This document shows, in pieces, positions 43,378 through 51,840 of a stretch of 64,000 nucleotides of DNA. Origin of the DNA: Aeromonas enteropelogenes (GTDB lineage: Bacteria > Pseudomonadota > Gammaproteobacteria > Enterobacterales > Aeromonadaceae); contig NZ_CDCG01000018.1 in the NCBI RefSeq assembly GCF_000819845.1, positions 62,001 to 126,000 on the forward strand. Reading direction: 5' to 3'. How positions within the stretch are numbered: the stretch's first letter is position 1; the number at the start of each line of letters is the position of its first letter. The translations under genes were made by a program, and so were the position numbers. The notes under the pieces are model-generated. The model was given only the letters and a program-made list of their open reading frames with translations. It was not told the origin of the DNA and made no database searches.

Positions 43378-44361
43378 TCAGCGTCGGCGCTTGAGGGTGC
43401 GGCTCACATAGTGCAGGCCGCACTGATAGTCACCGTTGACCGCCTTGATGGCGAGCGCCAGCGCCTGGTTGGCGAGGGCATCGTGCTGCTGGGGCAGGGA
43501 GTTGATGCCAAAGGGGAGGAAGTCGAGCAGCCGATCGTCGCCGAAGGTGGCCATGGCGAGCCGGCTCATGTCGGCCTCCTGCTCTATCAGGTAGTCGAGC
43601 ACCCCCTCCATCAGAATGTAGGAGGTGGTGATCAGCGCCTCGGGTAGCTGGCCAAGTTGCTGGTGCAACGTCTTGATCAGTCGATAGCCCTCGGTACGGG
43701 AGAAGTGGGCCCCCTCGCACAAGTGGCGTTCGGCGCTGTGGCTGGCGACGGCCTGCTCGAAGCCGGCGCGGCGCTCCTGGCTGATCGTGAGATGCGGCAG
43801 GGCGGTGATCAGGGCGATGTGGTGGATAGCCGGGGTGAGCAGGGAGGCGGTGAGATCAAAGCTCGCCTTTTCGTTTTCGCTGGCGACGGTCACGAACTTG
43901 TCGGCGGTCATGGCCCGGTCGATGGCCAGCACCTGGATGCCGCGTGCCTGTAGACCCGGATAGAAGGGATCGTCCGGCGGCAGGCAGCTGGCCACCAGCA
44001 GGGCATCCACGTGGCGGCTGGCCAGCATCTGGGCCAGTTCCTTCTCGGTGGCGGGATCATCTTCCGAGCAGACGATCAGCAGCTGATAGCCGTGGGGTCG
44101 GCTGCCCTGCTCGAGGCGTTTGGCCAGCTTGGCGTAACTGGCGTTCTCGAGGTCGGGCAGGATGAAGCCGAAGGTTTTGGTCTGGCCACCGCGCAGGGAG
44201 GCGGCACGGCTGTCCGGCTGGTAGTTGTGGGCGGTCACCACCGCCATCACCTTGTCACGGGTCGCCTGGCTGATGCGGTATTGATCAGCCTTGCCGTTGA
44301 TCACATAGCTGGCCGTGGTGCGCGAGACACCGGCGAGGGCGGCGATTTCATCCAGTTTCAT
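43378..44361 (-). CDS. cra: Cra/FruR, catabolite repressor-activator of LacI family
   Basis: 327 residues. The LacI-type helix-turn-helix MKLDEIAALAGVSRTTASYVI NGKA (residues 1-24, split here) is nearly that of E. coli Cra, and the C-terminal ligand domain continues with FGFILPDLENASYAKLA, DALLVASCLPPDDPFY, TTSYILMEGVLDYLI and ATFGDDRLLDFLPFG. It binds fructose-1-phosphate, which releases it from operators. It lies divergent to fruBKA, the Vibrio and Pseudomonas FruR arrangement, rather than far away as in E. coli. An ATG at 44364 directly precedes the chosen start. The operators at 44481 and 44506 lie just upstream, so it may control itself. Confidence 0.93.
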   Translation of the reverse strand: MKLDEIAALAGVSRTTASYVINGKADQYRISQATRDKVMAVVTAHNYQPDSRAASLRGGQTKTFGFILPDLENASYAKLAKRLEQGSRPHGYQLLIVCSEDDPATEKELAQMLASRHVDALLVASCLPPDDPFYPGLQARGIQVLAIDRAMTADKFVTVASENEKASFDLTASLLTPAIHHIALITALPHLTISQERRAGFEQAVASHSAERHLCEGAHFSRTEGYRLIKTLHQQLGQLPEALITTSYILMEGVLDYLIEQEADMSRLAMATFGDDRLLDFLPFGINSLPQQHDALANQALALAIKAVNGDYQCGLHYVSRTLKRRR

Positions 44362-44480
44362 CATATCGACTCTGTTCGAGTTGCAAGGCCCACGGGCACT
44401 GTGCCGGGTGAGGGCGGCGAAAAGTGTGCGCGGGATCATATCATTGAAAAGCACTCTTTGTGGGTACTTGATCAATTCGC

Positions 44481-44492
44481 TGAAACGATTCA
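44481..44492 (-). promoter_or_regulatory. Cra (FruR) operator 1
   Basis: TGAAACGATTCA, reverse complement TGAATCGTTTCA, equals the Cra consensus TGAAWCGWTTCA-type sequence exactly. It is flanked by GC and GT. Confidence 0.85.
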
Positions 44493-44505
44493 GTCTGAGT
44501 GTAAG

Positions 44506-44517
44506 TGAAACGATTCA
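44506..44517 (-). promoter_or_regulatory. Cra (FruR) operator 2
   Basis: An identical TGAAACGATTCA copy 25 bases from the first, about 2.4 helical turns. The two copies together should give strong repression of fruBKA in the absence of fructose-1-phosphate. Confidence 0.85.
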
Positions 44518-44523
44518 GCTTGT

Positions 44524-44597
44524 CAGCAGACAATCGATGGACGGGGGTGAAAACCCGATAGGCCCGCGAAGGGATGCAATCCGGTCTATTGTCAGCT
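44524..44597 (+). other. Possible three-way-junction leader RNA before fruB
   Basis: An outer stem can form from CAGC, GACAAT and GAC (44524-44542) with GTC, ATTGTC and GCTG (44583-44597). It would enclose two small hairpins, GGG-TGAAAA-CCC (44545-44556) and CCC-GCGAA-GGG (44563-44573). No known riboswitch class was recognised. Whether it lies within the transcript depends on the start site, which was not located. Confidence 0.35.
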
Positions 44598-44669
44598 GAT
44601 AAATGACCCGCATTGTCAATTGTGACGAGCCGGCGTCCCTCGGGCGCCAGGATCGGATGGAGGATCCCT

Positions 44670-45770
44670 ATGTTGAAGTTGGAGCAACGGCAGATTTTGC
44701 TGGGGCAGTCGGTAGCGACCAAGGCTGACGCCATCGCATTGCTGGCAGAGAAGCTGACCGAAGCCGGTCTGGTGGAGGCGGGCTACGTGGAAGGGATGCT
44801 GGCCCGCGAGGCGCAGCACGCCACCTATCTTGGCAGCGGCATCGCCATTCCCCACGGCACCACGGACACCCGCCATCTGGTGAAGAGTACCGGCGTCATG
44901 GTGGCCCAATTCCCGCAGGGGATTGAGTGGGACGAGGGGCAGATCGCCTATGTCGCCATCGGCATCGCCGCCAAGTCTGACGAGCACCTGGGCATCTTGC
45001 GCCAGCTTACCCACGTGCTGGGTGACGAGCAGGCAGCCGCTCAATTGAAAGAGGCTACCGATGCCGACACCATCATCAATATCCTGACCGGCGCGACGGC
45101 AGCAAAAGAGGTGCAGTTTCTGACCCTGGCTGACTTCCCGGCCGATGATCGCGACCAGCTGCTGCTGGGCGCCGCCGCCCGCGCCAAATCCGCCGGCTGG
45201 GGGGACGCCGCCATGGTGAGCGCGCTGCTGGCAAGCGAACCTGCTTATCTTGGTGAGGGGATCTGGTTGGCCCGCGCGCAAGCCGCCCAGACCGGCTGGT
45301 TGCTGGCGACCCCAAGCAGTGTATTGACGGCGGGCGATCTGCCGGTAAATGCCATGTTGCTGCTGTGCGCGGCCGATGCGGGCCACCTGCCACAACTGGA
45401 TAACCTGGCCAAACTGGCAGCAGCAGGTCAGCTCGGGACGCTTGCGGGCAGCGAGGGGCTTGCCATGCTGCAGGCGGGGCCGGCGAGCGGTCTCTCAGAC
45501 ACTTTCACCATCATCAACCCCCACGGTTTGCATGCCCGTCCGGGCGCCATGCTGGTCAAGGTGGCCAAGGAGTATGAATCGGACATTCGGGTGGCGAATC
45601 TGGATGGCAGCGGCGAGGCGGTCTCCGCCAAGAGCCTGATGAAGGTGATCGGCCTTGGTGTCAAGTGCGGCCACCGTCTGGCGTTTCGCGCCGAGGGGCC
45701 GGATGCCGAAGCCGCCCTCAAGGGGATCGGCGCGGCCATCGCCGCGGGTCTGGGCGAGGGAGCGCATTGA
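44670..45770 (+). CDS. fruB: FruB, fructose PTS diphosphoryl transfer protein (EIIA-FPr)
   Basis: 366 residues. An EIIA domain (residues 1-145) has [10 protein letters not shown] with phospho-site His62. A middle domain (about 150-270) is of unknown role, and a C-terminal HPr-like FPr domain has [12 protein letters not shown] with phospho-site His288 and [14 protein letters not shown]. It passes phosphate from enzyme I to FruA during fructose uptake. The ATG follows GGAGG at 44659-44663. Its stop shares one base with the fruK start (TGATG), so the genes are coupled. Confidence 0.95.
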   Translation: MLKLEQRQILLGQSVATKADAIALLAEKLTEAGLVEAGYVEGMLAREAQHATYLGSGIAIPHGTTDTRHLVKSTGVMVAQFPQGIEWDEGQIAYVAIGIAAKSDEHLGILRQLTHVLGDEQAAAQLKEATDADTIINILTGATAAKEVQFLTLADFPADDRDQLLLGAAARAKSAGWGDAAMVSALLASEPAYLGEGIWLARAQAAQTGWLLATPSSVLTAGDLPVNAMLLLCAADAGHLPQLDNLAKLAAAGQLGTLAGSEGLAMLQAGPASGLSDTFTIINPHGLHARPGAMLVKVAKEYESDIRVANLDGSGEAVSAKSLMKVIGLGVKCGHRLAFRAEGPDAEAALKGIGAAIAAGLGEGAH

Positions 45771-46759
45771 TGGAGATCGTCACCATTACCCTCAATCCGG
45801 CGCTCGATCTCACCACCCGCCTCGACGCCATGCAGCTTGGTGAGGTGAACCTGGTGAGCGAGGCCAACTTGCGTGCCGCCGGCAAGGGGATCAACGTCGC
45901 CATGGTGTTGAAAGATCTGGGCCGTGACGTGGGGCTGACCGGCTGGCTTGGTGAAGGCAACCTGCAGAGCTTTGTCTCCCTGTTTGCCGAGCGGGGCCTG
46001 ACCGACCGCTTCGTGCGCGTGGCGGGCAGCACCCGTATCAACGTCAAGATCTCCGAGCAATCCGGTCGGGTCACCGATCTCAACCTGCCGGGGCTTACCG
46101 TTCACGAAGAAGAAGTACAGGCGCTGGAGGCTGTCATCGATGAGCTGGCCCCGCACACTGACTGGTTCGTGCTGGCGGGCAGCCTGCCCAAAGGGGTGGC
46201 ACCTGACTACTGCGCGCGCCTGATCAGCCTGCTCAAGGCCAAGGGCAAACAGGTGATCTTCGATTGCAGCGGCGCTGCCTTAAGCGAAGGGATCAAGGCG
46301 GCGCCGACTCTGGTCAAACCCAATCTGGAGGAGCTCGGCCAGTGGGCGGGGCACCCCGTCAAAACCCTCGCCGAGCAGGCCGAGTGTGCCCGCGCGCTGC
46401 AGGCAAGCGGGATCCCCCACGTGGTGATCTCCAACGGCGCCGATGGCCTCATCTGGTTTGGCCCGGATGCCACCTGGCAGGCCACTCCGCCGCGCATGCA
46501 GGTGGTCAGCACGGTGGGTGCTGGCGATTCCCTGGTGGCCGGGCTGGCTCATGGTCTGAGCCTTGGTTGGGCGCCGGAGCAGACCCTGCGCCTAGCCACC
46601 GCCGTCTCTGCGCTGGCGGTCAGCCAGGTAGCGGTCGGTTTTAGCGATATCAAGGTATTGAACCCCTTACTCGAGCAGGTGCGCCTCACCCGTCTGGATG
46701 AGCTGGCACAGGCTCACAGCACCACTCCCTCAATGGAAAACTCAGGAGATGCCCAATGA
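45770..46759 (+). CDS. fruK: 1-phosphofructokinase FruK
   Basis: 329 residues, PfkB sugar kinase family. Phosphorylates fructose-1-phosphate to fructose-1,6-bisphosphate with ATP. TLNPALDLTTRLDAMQLGEVN, RAAGKGINVAMVLKDLG, GSLPKGVAPDYC, KPNLEEL, and the anion-hole motif STVGAGDSLVAGL with the catalytic Asp are all present. It overlaps both neighbours by one and four bases. By consuming fructose-1-phosphate it also controls the Cra inducer level. Confidence 0.96.
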   Translation: MEIVTITLNPALDLTTRLDAMQLGEVNLVSEANLRAAGKGINVAMVLKDLGRDVGLTGWLGEGNLQSFVSLFAERGLTDRFVRVAGSTRINVKISEQSGRVTDLNLPGLTVHEEEVQALEAVIDELAPHTDWFVLAGSLPKGVAPDYCARLISLLKAKGKQVIFDCSGAALSEGIKAAPTLVKPNLEELGQWAGHPVKTLAEQAECARALQASGIPHVVISNGADGLIWFGPDATWQATPPRMQVVSTVGAGDSLVAGLAHGLSLGWAPEQTLRLATAVSALAVSQVAVGFSDIKVLNPLLEQVRLTRLDELAQAHSTTPSMENSGDAQ

Positions 46760-48486
46760 AAGCAATCTTGGTTACGGCTTGCCCGGCGGGCATTGCCACC
46801 AGCTTTCTCGCTGCAAAACGGATAGAACAGCAGGCCAAACTGGCAGGCTGGGAGCTCACCCTCGACGTCGGCTCCAGCGTGCAGCCCCGTCAGATACCGG
46901 GCAAGGAGCAGATTGCCGCAGCCGACCTGGTGCTTGTTGTTGCCAGTGCTCCGGTGGATCTCGCCGCCTATGACGGTAAGCGGGTCTATCAGGGGAGCAT
47001 GGATCTTGCTCTGCAGGATCCGGCTGCGCTCCTGGACGCAGCCGCCAGTGGCGCCAGCGTCTATCGCCATCAGGCTGCCCCGGTCACAGCCAAACCGGCA
47101 ACCACAGGAGCCAAGCGCATCGTGGCGGTAACGGCTTGTCCCACCGGCGTGGCCCACACCTTTATGTCGGCAGAAGCGCTGGAGACCATGGCCAAACAGC
47201 TGGGCCATCAGATCCGTGTCGAGACCCAGGGCTCGGTCGGTGCCCAGAATGCCCTGACAGCGGACGAGATTGCATCCGCCGATCTGGTGTTCCTCGCCAC
47301 CGACATTGAAGTGGACATGGCCCGCTTCGATGGCAAGCCTGTCTATCGCACCAGCACCGGCGCGGCGCTCAAGAAGACCCGTGCCGAGCTGGATAAAGCC
47401 TGGACCGAGGCCAAGGTGTATCGTCACAGCGGCGCCGCCTCGCCGAAGAAAGAGGAAAAGGCAGGTCCTTACAAGCACCTGTTGACCGGCGTCTCTTTTA
47501 TGCTGCCCATGGTGGTAGCAGGTGGCCTCATCATCGCCATCTCCTTCATCTTCGGCATCGAGGCATTCAAGCAGGAAGGTACCCTGGCCGCGGCCCTGAT
47601 GCAGATCGGTGGCGGTTCGGCCTTTGCCCTGATGATCCCTGTGCTGGCAGGCTACATCGCCTATTCGATAGCTGATCGCCCGGGTCTTGCTCCGGGTATG
47701 ATCGGCGGCATGCTGGCAAGCTCCCTGGGCGCTGGTTTCCTCGGTGGCATCGTTGGCGGTTTCCTTGCCGGTTACAGCGCCAAGTTCTTGAGCGACAAGG
47801 TGCGCCTGCCGGTGACCCTGGAAGCACTGAAACCCATCCTCATCATTCCGCTCTTTGCCAGCCTGTTCACCGGCCTGGTGATGATCTACGTGGTGGGCGG
47901 GCCGGTCGCCGGCATCATGAGTGCCATGACCGAGTTCCTCAACAACATGGGCTCGGCCAACGCTGTGCTGCTCGGGATCATCATCGGCGCCATGATGTGC
48001 TTCGACATGGGTGGTCCGGTCAACAAGGCGGCTTATGCCTTCGGGGTGGGCCTGCTTGCCTCCAAGACCTATGCACCCATGGCGGCTGTGATGGCTGCCG
48101 GCATGGTGCCGGCACTGGGGATGGGTATCGCCACCTTCCTCGCCAGCAAGAAGTTCATCAAGGCGGAGCAGGAAGCGGGCAAGGCCTCTTTCGTGCTGGG
48201 TCTGTGCTTCATCTCCGAGGGGGCCATTCCGTTTGCCGCCAAGGATCCGATGCGCGTCATCCCGGCCTGTATGGTGGGCGGCGCCCTGACCGGTGCGCTT
48301 TCCATGCTGTTTGGCTGCGAGCTGGTGGCGCCTCACGGTGGCCTGTTCGTGCTCTTTATTCCTAATGCCATCAGCCACGTCATGATGTATATCGTGGCGA
48401 TTGCGGCGGGGTCGCTGGTGACCGGCGTCACTTACGCCATGCTCAAGCGTGCCGAGCAACCGGCAGCCAAGCTGGCGGCGGCCTGA
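46756..48486 (+). CDS. fruA: FruA, fructose-specific PTS EIIB'BC permease
   Basis: 576 residues. Two tandem EIIB domains lead: B' (residues 1-100, VTACPAG with Cys9) and B (about 117-220, TACPTGVAHTFMSAEAL with active Cys128). A membrane EIIC domain (about 240-575) follows with LTGVSFMLPMVVAGGL, GMIGGMLASSLGAGF, FDMGGPVNKAAYAFG and CFISEGAIPFAAKDP. It imports fructose as fructose-1-phosphate. The ATG overlaps the fruK stop, and CAGGAG precedes it. A terminator follows. Confidence 0.96.
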   Translation: MKAILVTACPAGIATSFLAAKRIEQQAKLAGWELTLDVGSSVQPRQIPGKEQIAAADLVLVVASAPVDLAAYDGKRVYQGSMDLALQDPAALLDAAASGASVYRHQAAPVTAKPATTGAKRIVAVTACPTGVAHTFMSAEALETMAKQLGHQIRVETQGSVGAQNALTADEIASADLVFLATDIEVDMARFDGKPVYRTSTGAALKKTRAELDKAWTEAKVYRHSGAASPKKEEKAGPYKHLLTGVSFMLPMVVAGGLIIAISFIFGIEAFKQEGTLAAALMQIGGGSAFALMIPVLAGYIAYSIADRPGLAPGMIGGMLASSLGAGFLGGIVGGFLAGYSAKFLSDKVRLPVTLEALKPILIIPLFASLFTGLVMIYVVGGPVAGIMSAMTEFLNNMGSANAVLLGIIIGAMMCFDMGGPVNKAAYAFGVGLLASKTYAPMAAVMAAGMVPALGMGIATFLASKKFIKAEQEAGKASFVLGLCFISEGAIPFAAKDPMRVIPACMVGGALTGALSMLFGCELVAPHGGLFVLFIPNAISHVMMYIVAIAAGSLVTGVTYAMLKRAEQPAAKLAAA

Positions 48487-48506
48487 CAACAGCAACGACA
48501 TTCACC

Positions 48507-48531
48507 AGGCGGCCTGCGGGCCGCCTTTTTT
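48507..48531 (+). terminator. Rho-independent terminator after fruBKA
   Basis: AGGCGGCC (48507-48514) pairs with GGCCGCCT (48519-48526) around TGCG, followed by a T run. Confidence 0.9.
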
Positions 48532-48578
48532 ATGTTGGATAGAGAGGAATGATTGAGAAAGAAGGGAGGGGAGGGAGG

Positions 48579-48830
48579 CTAGAAATCCCAGCCGGGTTGC
48601 GGCATCTGCTCGGGCTCTGCCCCTTCTCTGGCCTTGCGCCGCGCCGCCTCGACCCGGCGCTTGCGATCCCGGCACAGGCGCATCACCTCCTGCTGCTGGG
48701 CCTGGGTCATCTTCTGCCAGTTGAAACGCTCCTCGCGGCTGCGCAGGCATCCCTTGCAGTAGCCCTTGTTGTTCACTTCGCAGACCCCGATACAGGGGCT
48801 CTGCAGCGGGAAGATCTCGAGCTGTTCCAT
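48579..48830 (-). CDS. DUF1289 family small cysteine protein
   Basis: 83 residues. The core SPCIGVCEVNNKGYCKGCLR has four cysteines in the DUF1289 pattern, probably for a metal or Fe-S site, followed by REERFNWQKMTQAQQQEVM and a basic tail. The family (YdhL-like) has no settled function. The ATG at 48830 has GAGAGG upstream on the minus strand, and open sequence further up does not fit the family. It is divergent to mltA with 150 bases between. Confidence 0.85.
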   Translation of the reverse strand: MEQLEIFPLQSPCIGVCEVNNKGYCKGCLRSREERFNWQKMTQAQQQEVMRLCRDRKRRVEAARRKAREGAEPEQMPQPGWDF

Positions 48831-48980
48831 CCATGGCCTCTCACACCTTGTTACCTTGTTATAACCCAGAAGATCCCCTTTGGAGAAATCCTGCGTCGTG
48901 GTGGGGAAGTCGTTTGCTTTCCCCCTGCAAATTTGGCATCTTCCCCGCCGAGCATGGCTCTTGGTGTTATATGAGGACAT

Positions 48981-50132
48981 ATGAACAAACACGCGTACTG
49001 GCTGACCGCCGCTGTGCTGGGGCTGGCCGGTTGTGCAGGCAACTCCGAGCAAGCGGAGGCGCCCAAAACACAGGCCGACAACAGATGTTTTCTCAACTGC
49101 GAGGTGCCGGAGAATCTGGGCAAGCAGTATCTGGACGGCTTCCTGCCGGATGATCTGGTGCGGGTGGAGCGGGTCAACAGCCAGGCCCCCGCTGATTACA
49201 GCGGGTTCGCTCAGCAGAGCAGGCAGGTGCTGGATCGCTCCGGCCGCATGGCGAGCCGCTATGGCGAGCTTTATCACCAGCTCTCCCGCTGGGTCGCCAA
49301 TGGCGGCCATCCCGCCGACATCACCCGTTACGGCATCAGCCTGGCCCAGCTGGGCGGTGCCGATCGCATGGGCAACGTGCTCTTCACCGGCTATTACTCG
49401 CCGGTGCTGGAGGTGCGCCACCGTCCGGATGCCAACTACAAGTATCCTATCTACGCCATGCCCAACTGCGGCAGCCGTTGCCCGACCCGGGCCCAGATCC
49501 ATCGTGGGGCGCTGGCCAACCGGGGGCTGGAGCTGGGGTACAGTAAATCCCTTATCGACAACTTCCTGATGGACGTGCAGGGCTCGGGCTTTGTCCACTA
49601 CGGGGACAACGATCAACTGCAATATCTGGGCTACAGCGGCAAGAATGGTCACGGCTATGTGAGCATCGGTCGGGTGCTGATCGATCGGGGTGAGGTGCCC
49701 AAGGAGCAGATGTCCATGAAGGCCATCAAGGAGTGGGCCAACCGCCAGCCGGAGGAGAGCGTCAAGGAGCTGGTGGAGCAGAACCCCTCCTATGTCTTCT
49801 TCGAACGCCGTCCCACCAATGACGTGGTCGGCGCCGCCGGCATTCCGCTCTTGCCCATGTCGGCAGTGGCGGCCGACAAGACATTGCTGCCCATGGGCAC
49901 CCCTATACTCGCGGAAGTGCCACTGCTCGACAAGGCGGGCAACTGGACCGGCAAGCATCAGCTGCGGCTGTTGATTGCGCTCGATGTGGGTGGGGCGGTG
50001 AAGAAGGGTCACCTCGATCTCTACCACGGTATGGGCGAGAAGGCCGGGGTTGCGGCCGGTCACTACAAGCACTTTGGCCGGGTCTGGAAGCTGGGCCTGC
50101 ACCACGGGCCGACCGCCGCGCCTTGGTTGTAA
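48981..50132 (+). CDS. mltA: Membrane-bound lytic murein transglycosylase A
   Basis: 383 residues. A lipoprotein signal with lipobox LAGC (Cys18) anchors it to the outer membrane. The MltA domain (about 90-260) has GNVLFTGYYSPVLEVRH and DVQGSGFVHYGD; the C-terminal 3D domain has LLIALDVGGAVKKGHLDLY. Asp335 matches the family catalytic aspartate (E. coli D308 from memory). It cleaves peptidoglycan glycan strands to 1,6-anhydro products during wall turnover. ATG 48981 is the only start that gives a signal peptide. A bidirectional terminator follows. Confidence 0.95.
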   Translation: MNKHAYWLTAAVLGLAGCAGNSEQAEAPKTQADNRCFLNCEVPENLGKQYLDGFLPDDLVRVERVNSQAPADYSGFAQQSRQVLDRSGRMASRYGELYHQLSRWVANGGHPADITRYGISLAQLGGADRMGNVLFTGYYSPVLEVRHRPDANYKYPIYAMPNCGSRCPTRAQIHRGALANRGLELGYSKSLIDNFLMDVQGSGFVHYGDNDQLQYLGYSGKNGHGYVSIGRVLIDRGEVPKEQMSMKAIKEWANRQPEESVKELVEQNPSYVFFERRPTNDVVGAAGIPLLPMSAVAADKTLLPMGTPILAEVPLLDKAGNWTGKHQLRLLIALDVGGAVKKGHLDLYHGMGEKAGVAAGHYKHFGRVWKLGLHHGPTAAPWL

Positions 50133-50238
50133 ATCGGTGCTTTAGAGTAGATAAGAGAGGCAGAGCAGGTAAGAGGACCGTCTGATACAGGCCTGTGGTT
50201 TCCTCTTGCCATTGTTCGTACCGGGCAGAAAACACCAT

Positions 50239-50272
50239 AAAAAAACCGCCGGAGCAATCCGGCGGTTTTTTT
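50239..50272. terminator. Bidirectional terminator between mltA and yfaE
   Basis: AAAAACCGCCGG (50241-50252) pairs with CCGGCGGTTTTT (50259-50270) around AGCAAT. It serves mltA and the converging nrdA-nrdB-yfaE series. Confidence 0.92.
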
Positions 50273-50314
50273 GTTTGGGCTATGTGTCGAGCACTTCACG
50301 AATGCAGATCGAGG

Positions 50315-50647
50315 TCACTCTTTCTGGCTATCGAGGGTCTGGATATCGAGACGGATGGCACCCACCGGCTTGCAGCAGCAGGGCAGGCACTCGCCCTGGG
50401 AGACAAAGGCCAGCGGCACGCTGGGGTAGTGCACCTTGCCGGCCAACAGTTGCGTGCGACAGGCGCCGCAATAACCGCTGCGACACTGGAACTCGACGTT
50501 GTGGCCGTGGCGCTCCAGGGTCTCCAGTACGCTCTCGCCCGGATGGGCGTGCAGCACGGTCCCATCCCGGGTATGAACCCGGGGAGAGGCTGCTTCGGCC
50601 TGGGTCGGAGCCGGTGACGTGTCCAGAGTGCCGACGGCGTCACTCAC
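50315..50647 (-). CDS. yfaE: YfaE-type [2Fe-2S] ferredoxin for NrdB maintenance
   Basis: 110 residues. A plant-type [2Fe-2S] motif [18 protein letters not shown] with a fourth cysteine in the LPCCC segment. In E. coli YfaE donates electrons to restore the diferric-tyrosyl cofactor of NrdB. It starts with GTG, overlapping the nrdB stop by four bases (GTGA). Residues 1-23 are extra compared with E. coli YfaE and not conserved in pattern. It is the last gene of the nrdA-nrdB-yfaE unit. Confidence 0.9.
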   Translation of the reverse strand: MSDAVGTLDTSPAPTQAEAASPRVHTRDGTVLHAHPGESVLETLERHGHNVEFQCRSGYCGACRTQLLAGKVHYPSVPLAFVSQGECLPCCCKPVGAIRLDIQTLDSQKE

Positions 50648-51777
50648 AGCTCGAAGTCACCCAGATCGTCGGCATTCACTTCGCTGTCGATCTGGCCCAC
50701 CAGATAGGAGCTCACCTCGACTTCCTGGGGGGCGACCTGCACGTTGTCGGAGGAGAGCCAGGTGTTGATCCAGGGGATGGGGTTCTGCTTGGTGCCGGAG
50801 AAGGCCGGCTGCAGGCCCACTGCGGCCATCCGCAGGTTGGTGATGTACTCCACGTACTGGCAGAGGATGTCCTTGTTCAGGCCGATCATGGAGCCGTCCT
50901 GGAACAGGTACTCCGCCCACTCTTTTTCCTGAATGGCGGCCTCTTTGAACAGATCGAAGCAGGCCTGCTCGCACTCGATGGCGATCTCTGCCATCTCGGG
51001 ATCGTCCTGGCCGCTGCGCATCAGGTTCAGCATGTGCTGGGTGCCGGTCAGGTGCAGCGCTTCGTCGCGGGCGATCATCTTGATGATCTTGGCGTTGCCC
51101 TCCATCAGTTCGCGCTCGGCGAAGGCAAAGGAGCAGGCAAAGCTCACGTAGAAGCGGATCGCCTCCAGAGCGTTGACGCTCATCAGGCACAGATAGAGCT
51201 TCTTCTTGAGCTCGCGCAGGGTGATGGTCACCTCGCGGCCCGCCACCAGATGAGTGCCTTCACCATGCAGGTTGTAGAGGGCGGTCGCCTCGATCAGGTC
51301 GTCGTAGAAGTGGCTGATGGAGCCGGCGCGCTTCAGGATCTGTTCGTTGGTGACGATGTCATCGAACACCTGGGCGGGGGTGTTGACGATGTTGCGGATG
51401 ATGTGGGTGTAGGAGCGCGAGTGGATGGTCTCCGAGAAGGCCCAGGTTTCAATCCAGGTTTCCAGCTCCGGGATGGAGACCAGCGGCAGCAGTGCCACGT
51501 TGGGGCTGCGGCCCTGGATGGAGTCCAGCAGGGTCTGGTACTTCAGGTTGGAGATAAAGATGTGTTGCTCGTGGGGAGGTAGGGCCTGGTAGTCGATGCG
51601 ATCCCGCGAGACGTCCACCTCTTCCGGGCGCCAGAAGAAGGAGAGCTGCTTCTCGATCAGGCGCTCGAACACCTCGTGTTTTTGTTGATCATAACGGGCT
51701 ACGTTGACCGATTGGCCAAAAAACATCGGCTCTTTGAGCTGGTCGTTTTGGGTTTGGCAGAAAGTTGAGTAGGCCAT
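50644..51777 (-). CDS. nrdB: Ribonucleotide reductase class Ia, beta subunit NrdB
   Basis: 377 residues, E. coli 376. It holds the diiron-tyrosyl radical. [41 protein letters not shown] (split here as [14 protein letters not shown] and IIRNIV) contains the radical Tyr, and [16 protein letters not shown] has iron ligands. The C-terminal tail, ending in [10 protein letters not shown], is the peptide that binds NrdA. It lies 63 bases after nrdA and overlaps yfaE. Confidence 0.96.
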   Translation of the reverse strand: MAYSTFCQTQNDQLKEPMFFGQSVNVARYDQQKHEVFERLIEKQLSFFWRPEEVDVSRDRIDYQALPPHEQHIFISNLKYQTLLDSIQGRSPNVALLPLVSIPELETWIETWAFSETIHSRSYTHIIRNIVNTPAQVFDDIVTNEQILKRAGSISHFYDDLIEATALYNLHGEGTHLVAGREVTITLRELKKKLYLCLMSVNALEAIRFYVSFACSFAFAERELMEGNAKIIKMIARDEALHLTGTQHMLNLMRSGQDDPEMAEIAIECEQACFDLFKEAAIQEKEWAEYLFQDGSMIGLNKDILCQYVEYITNLRMAAVGLQPAFSGTKQNPIPWINTWLSSDNVQVAPQEVEVSSYLVGQIDSEVNADDLGDFEL

Positions 51778-51840
51778 GGTTACCAGAATACGTGAATAGA
51801 GAAAACGGGAGAGCGGGAGCCAATGCTCCCGCCCGGTTTA

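Larger units (their letters stand above)
44365..44669. promoter_or_regulatory. Divergent cra-fruB control region
   Basis: The region has two Cra operators (44481 and 44506), a possible weak CRP site TGTGCGCGGGATCATA at 44425-44440, a long foldable stretch at 44524-44597 and a GC-rich hairpin at 44632-44648 (GGCG..CC CTC GG..CGCC) just before the fruB ribosome binding site GGAGG at 44659-44663. It contains no gene. Confidence 0.75.

Noticed and set aside
46756..47140. Doubled EIIB domain of FruA as a possible assembly duplication
   Set aside because: A tandem B'-B arrangement is normal for fructose permeases of this type and the two copies are diverged.
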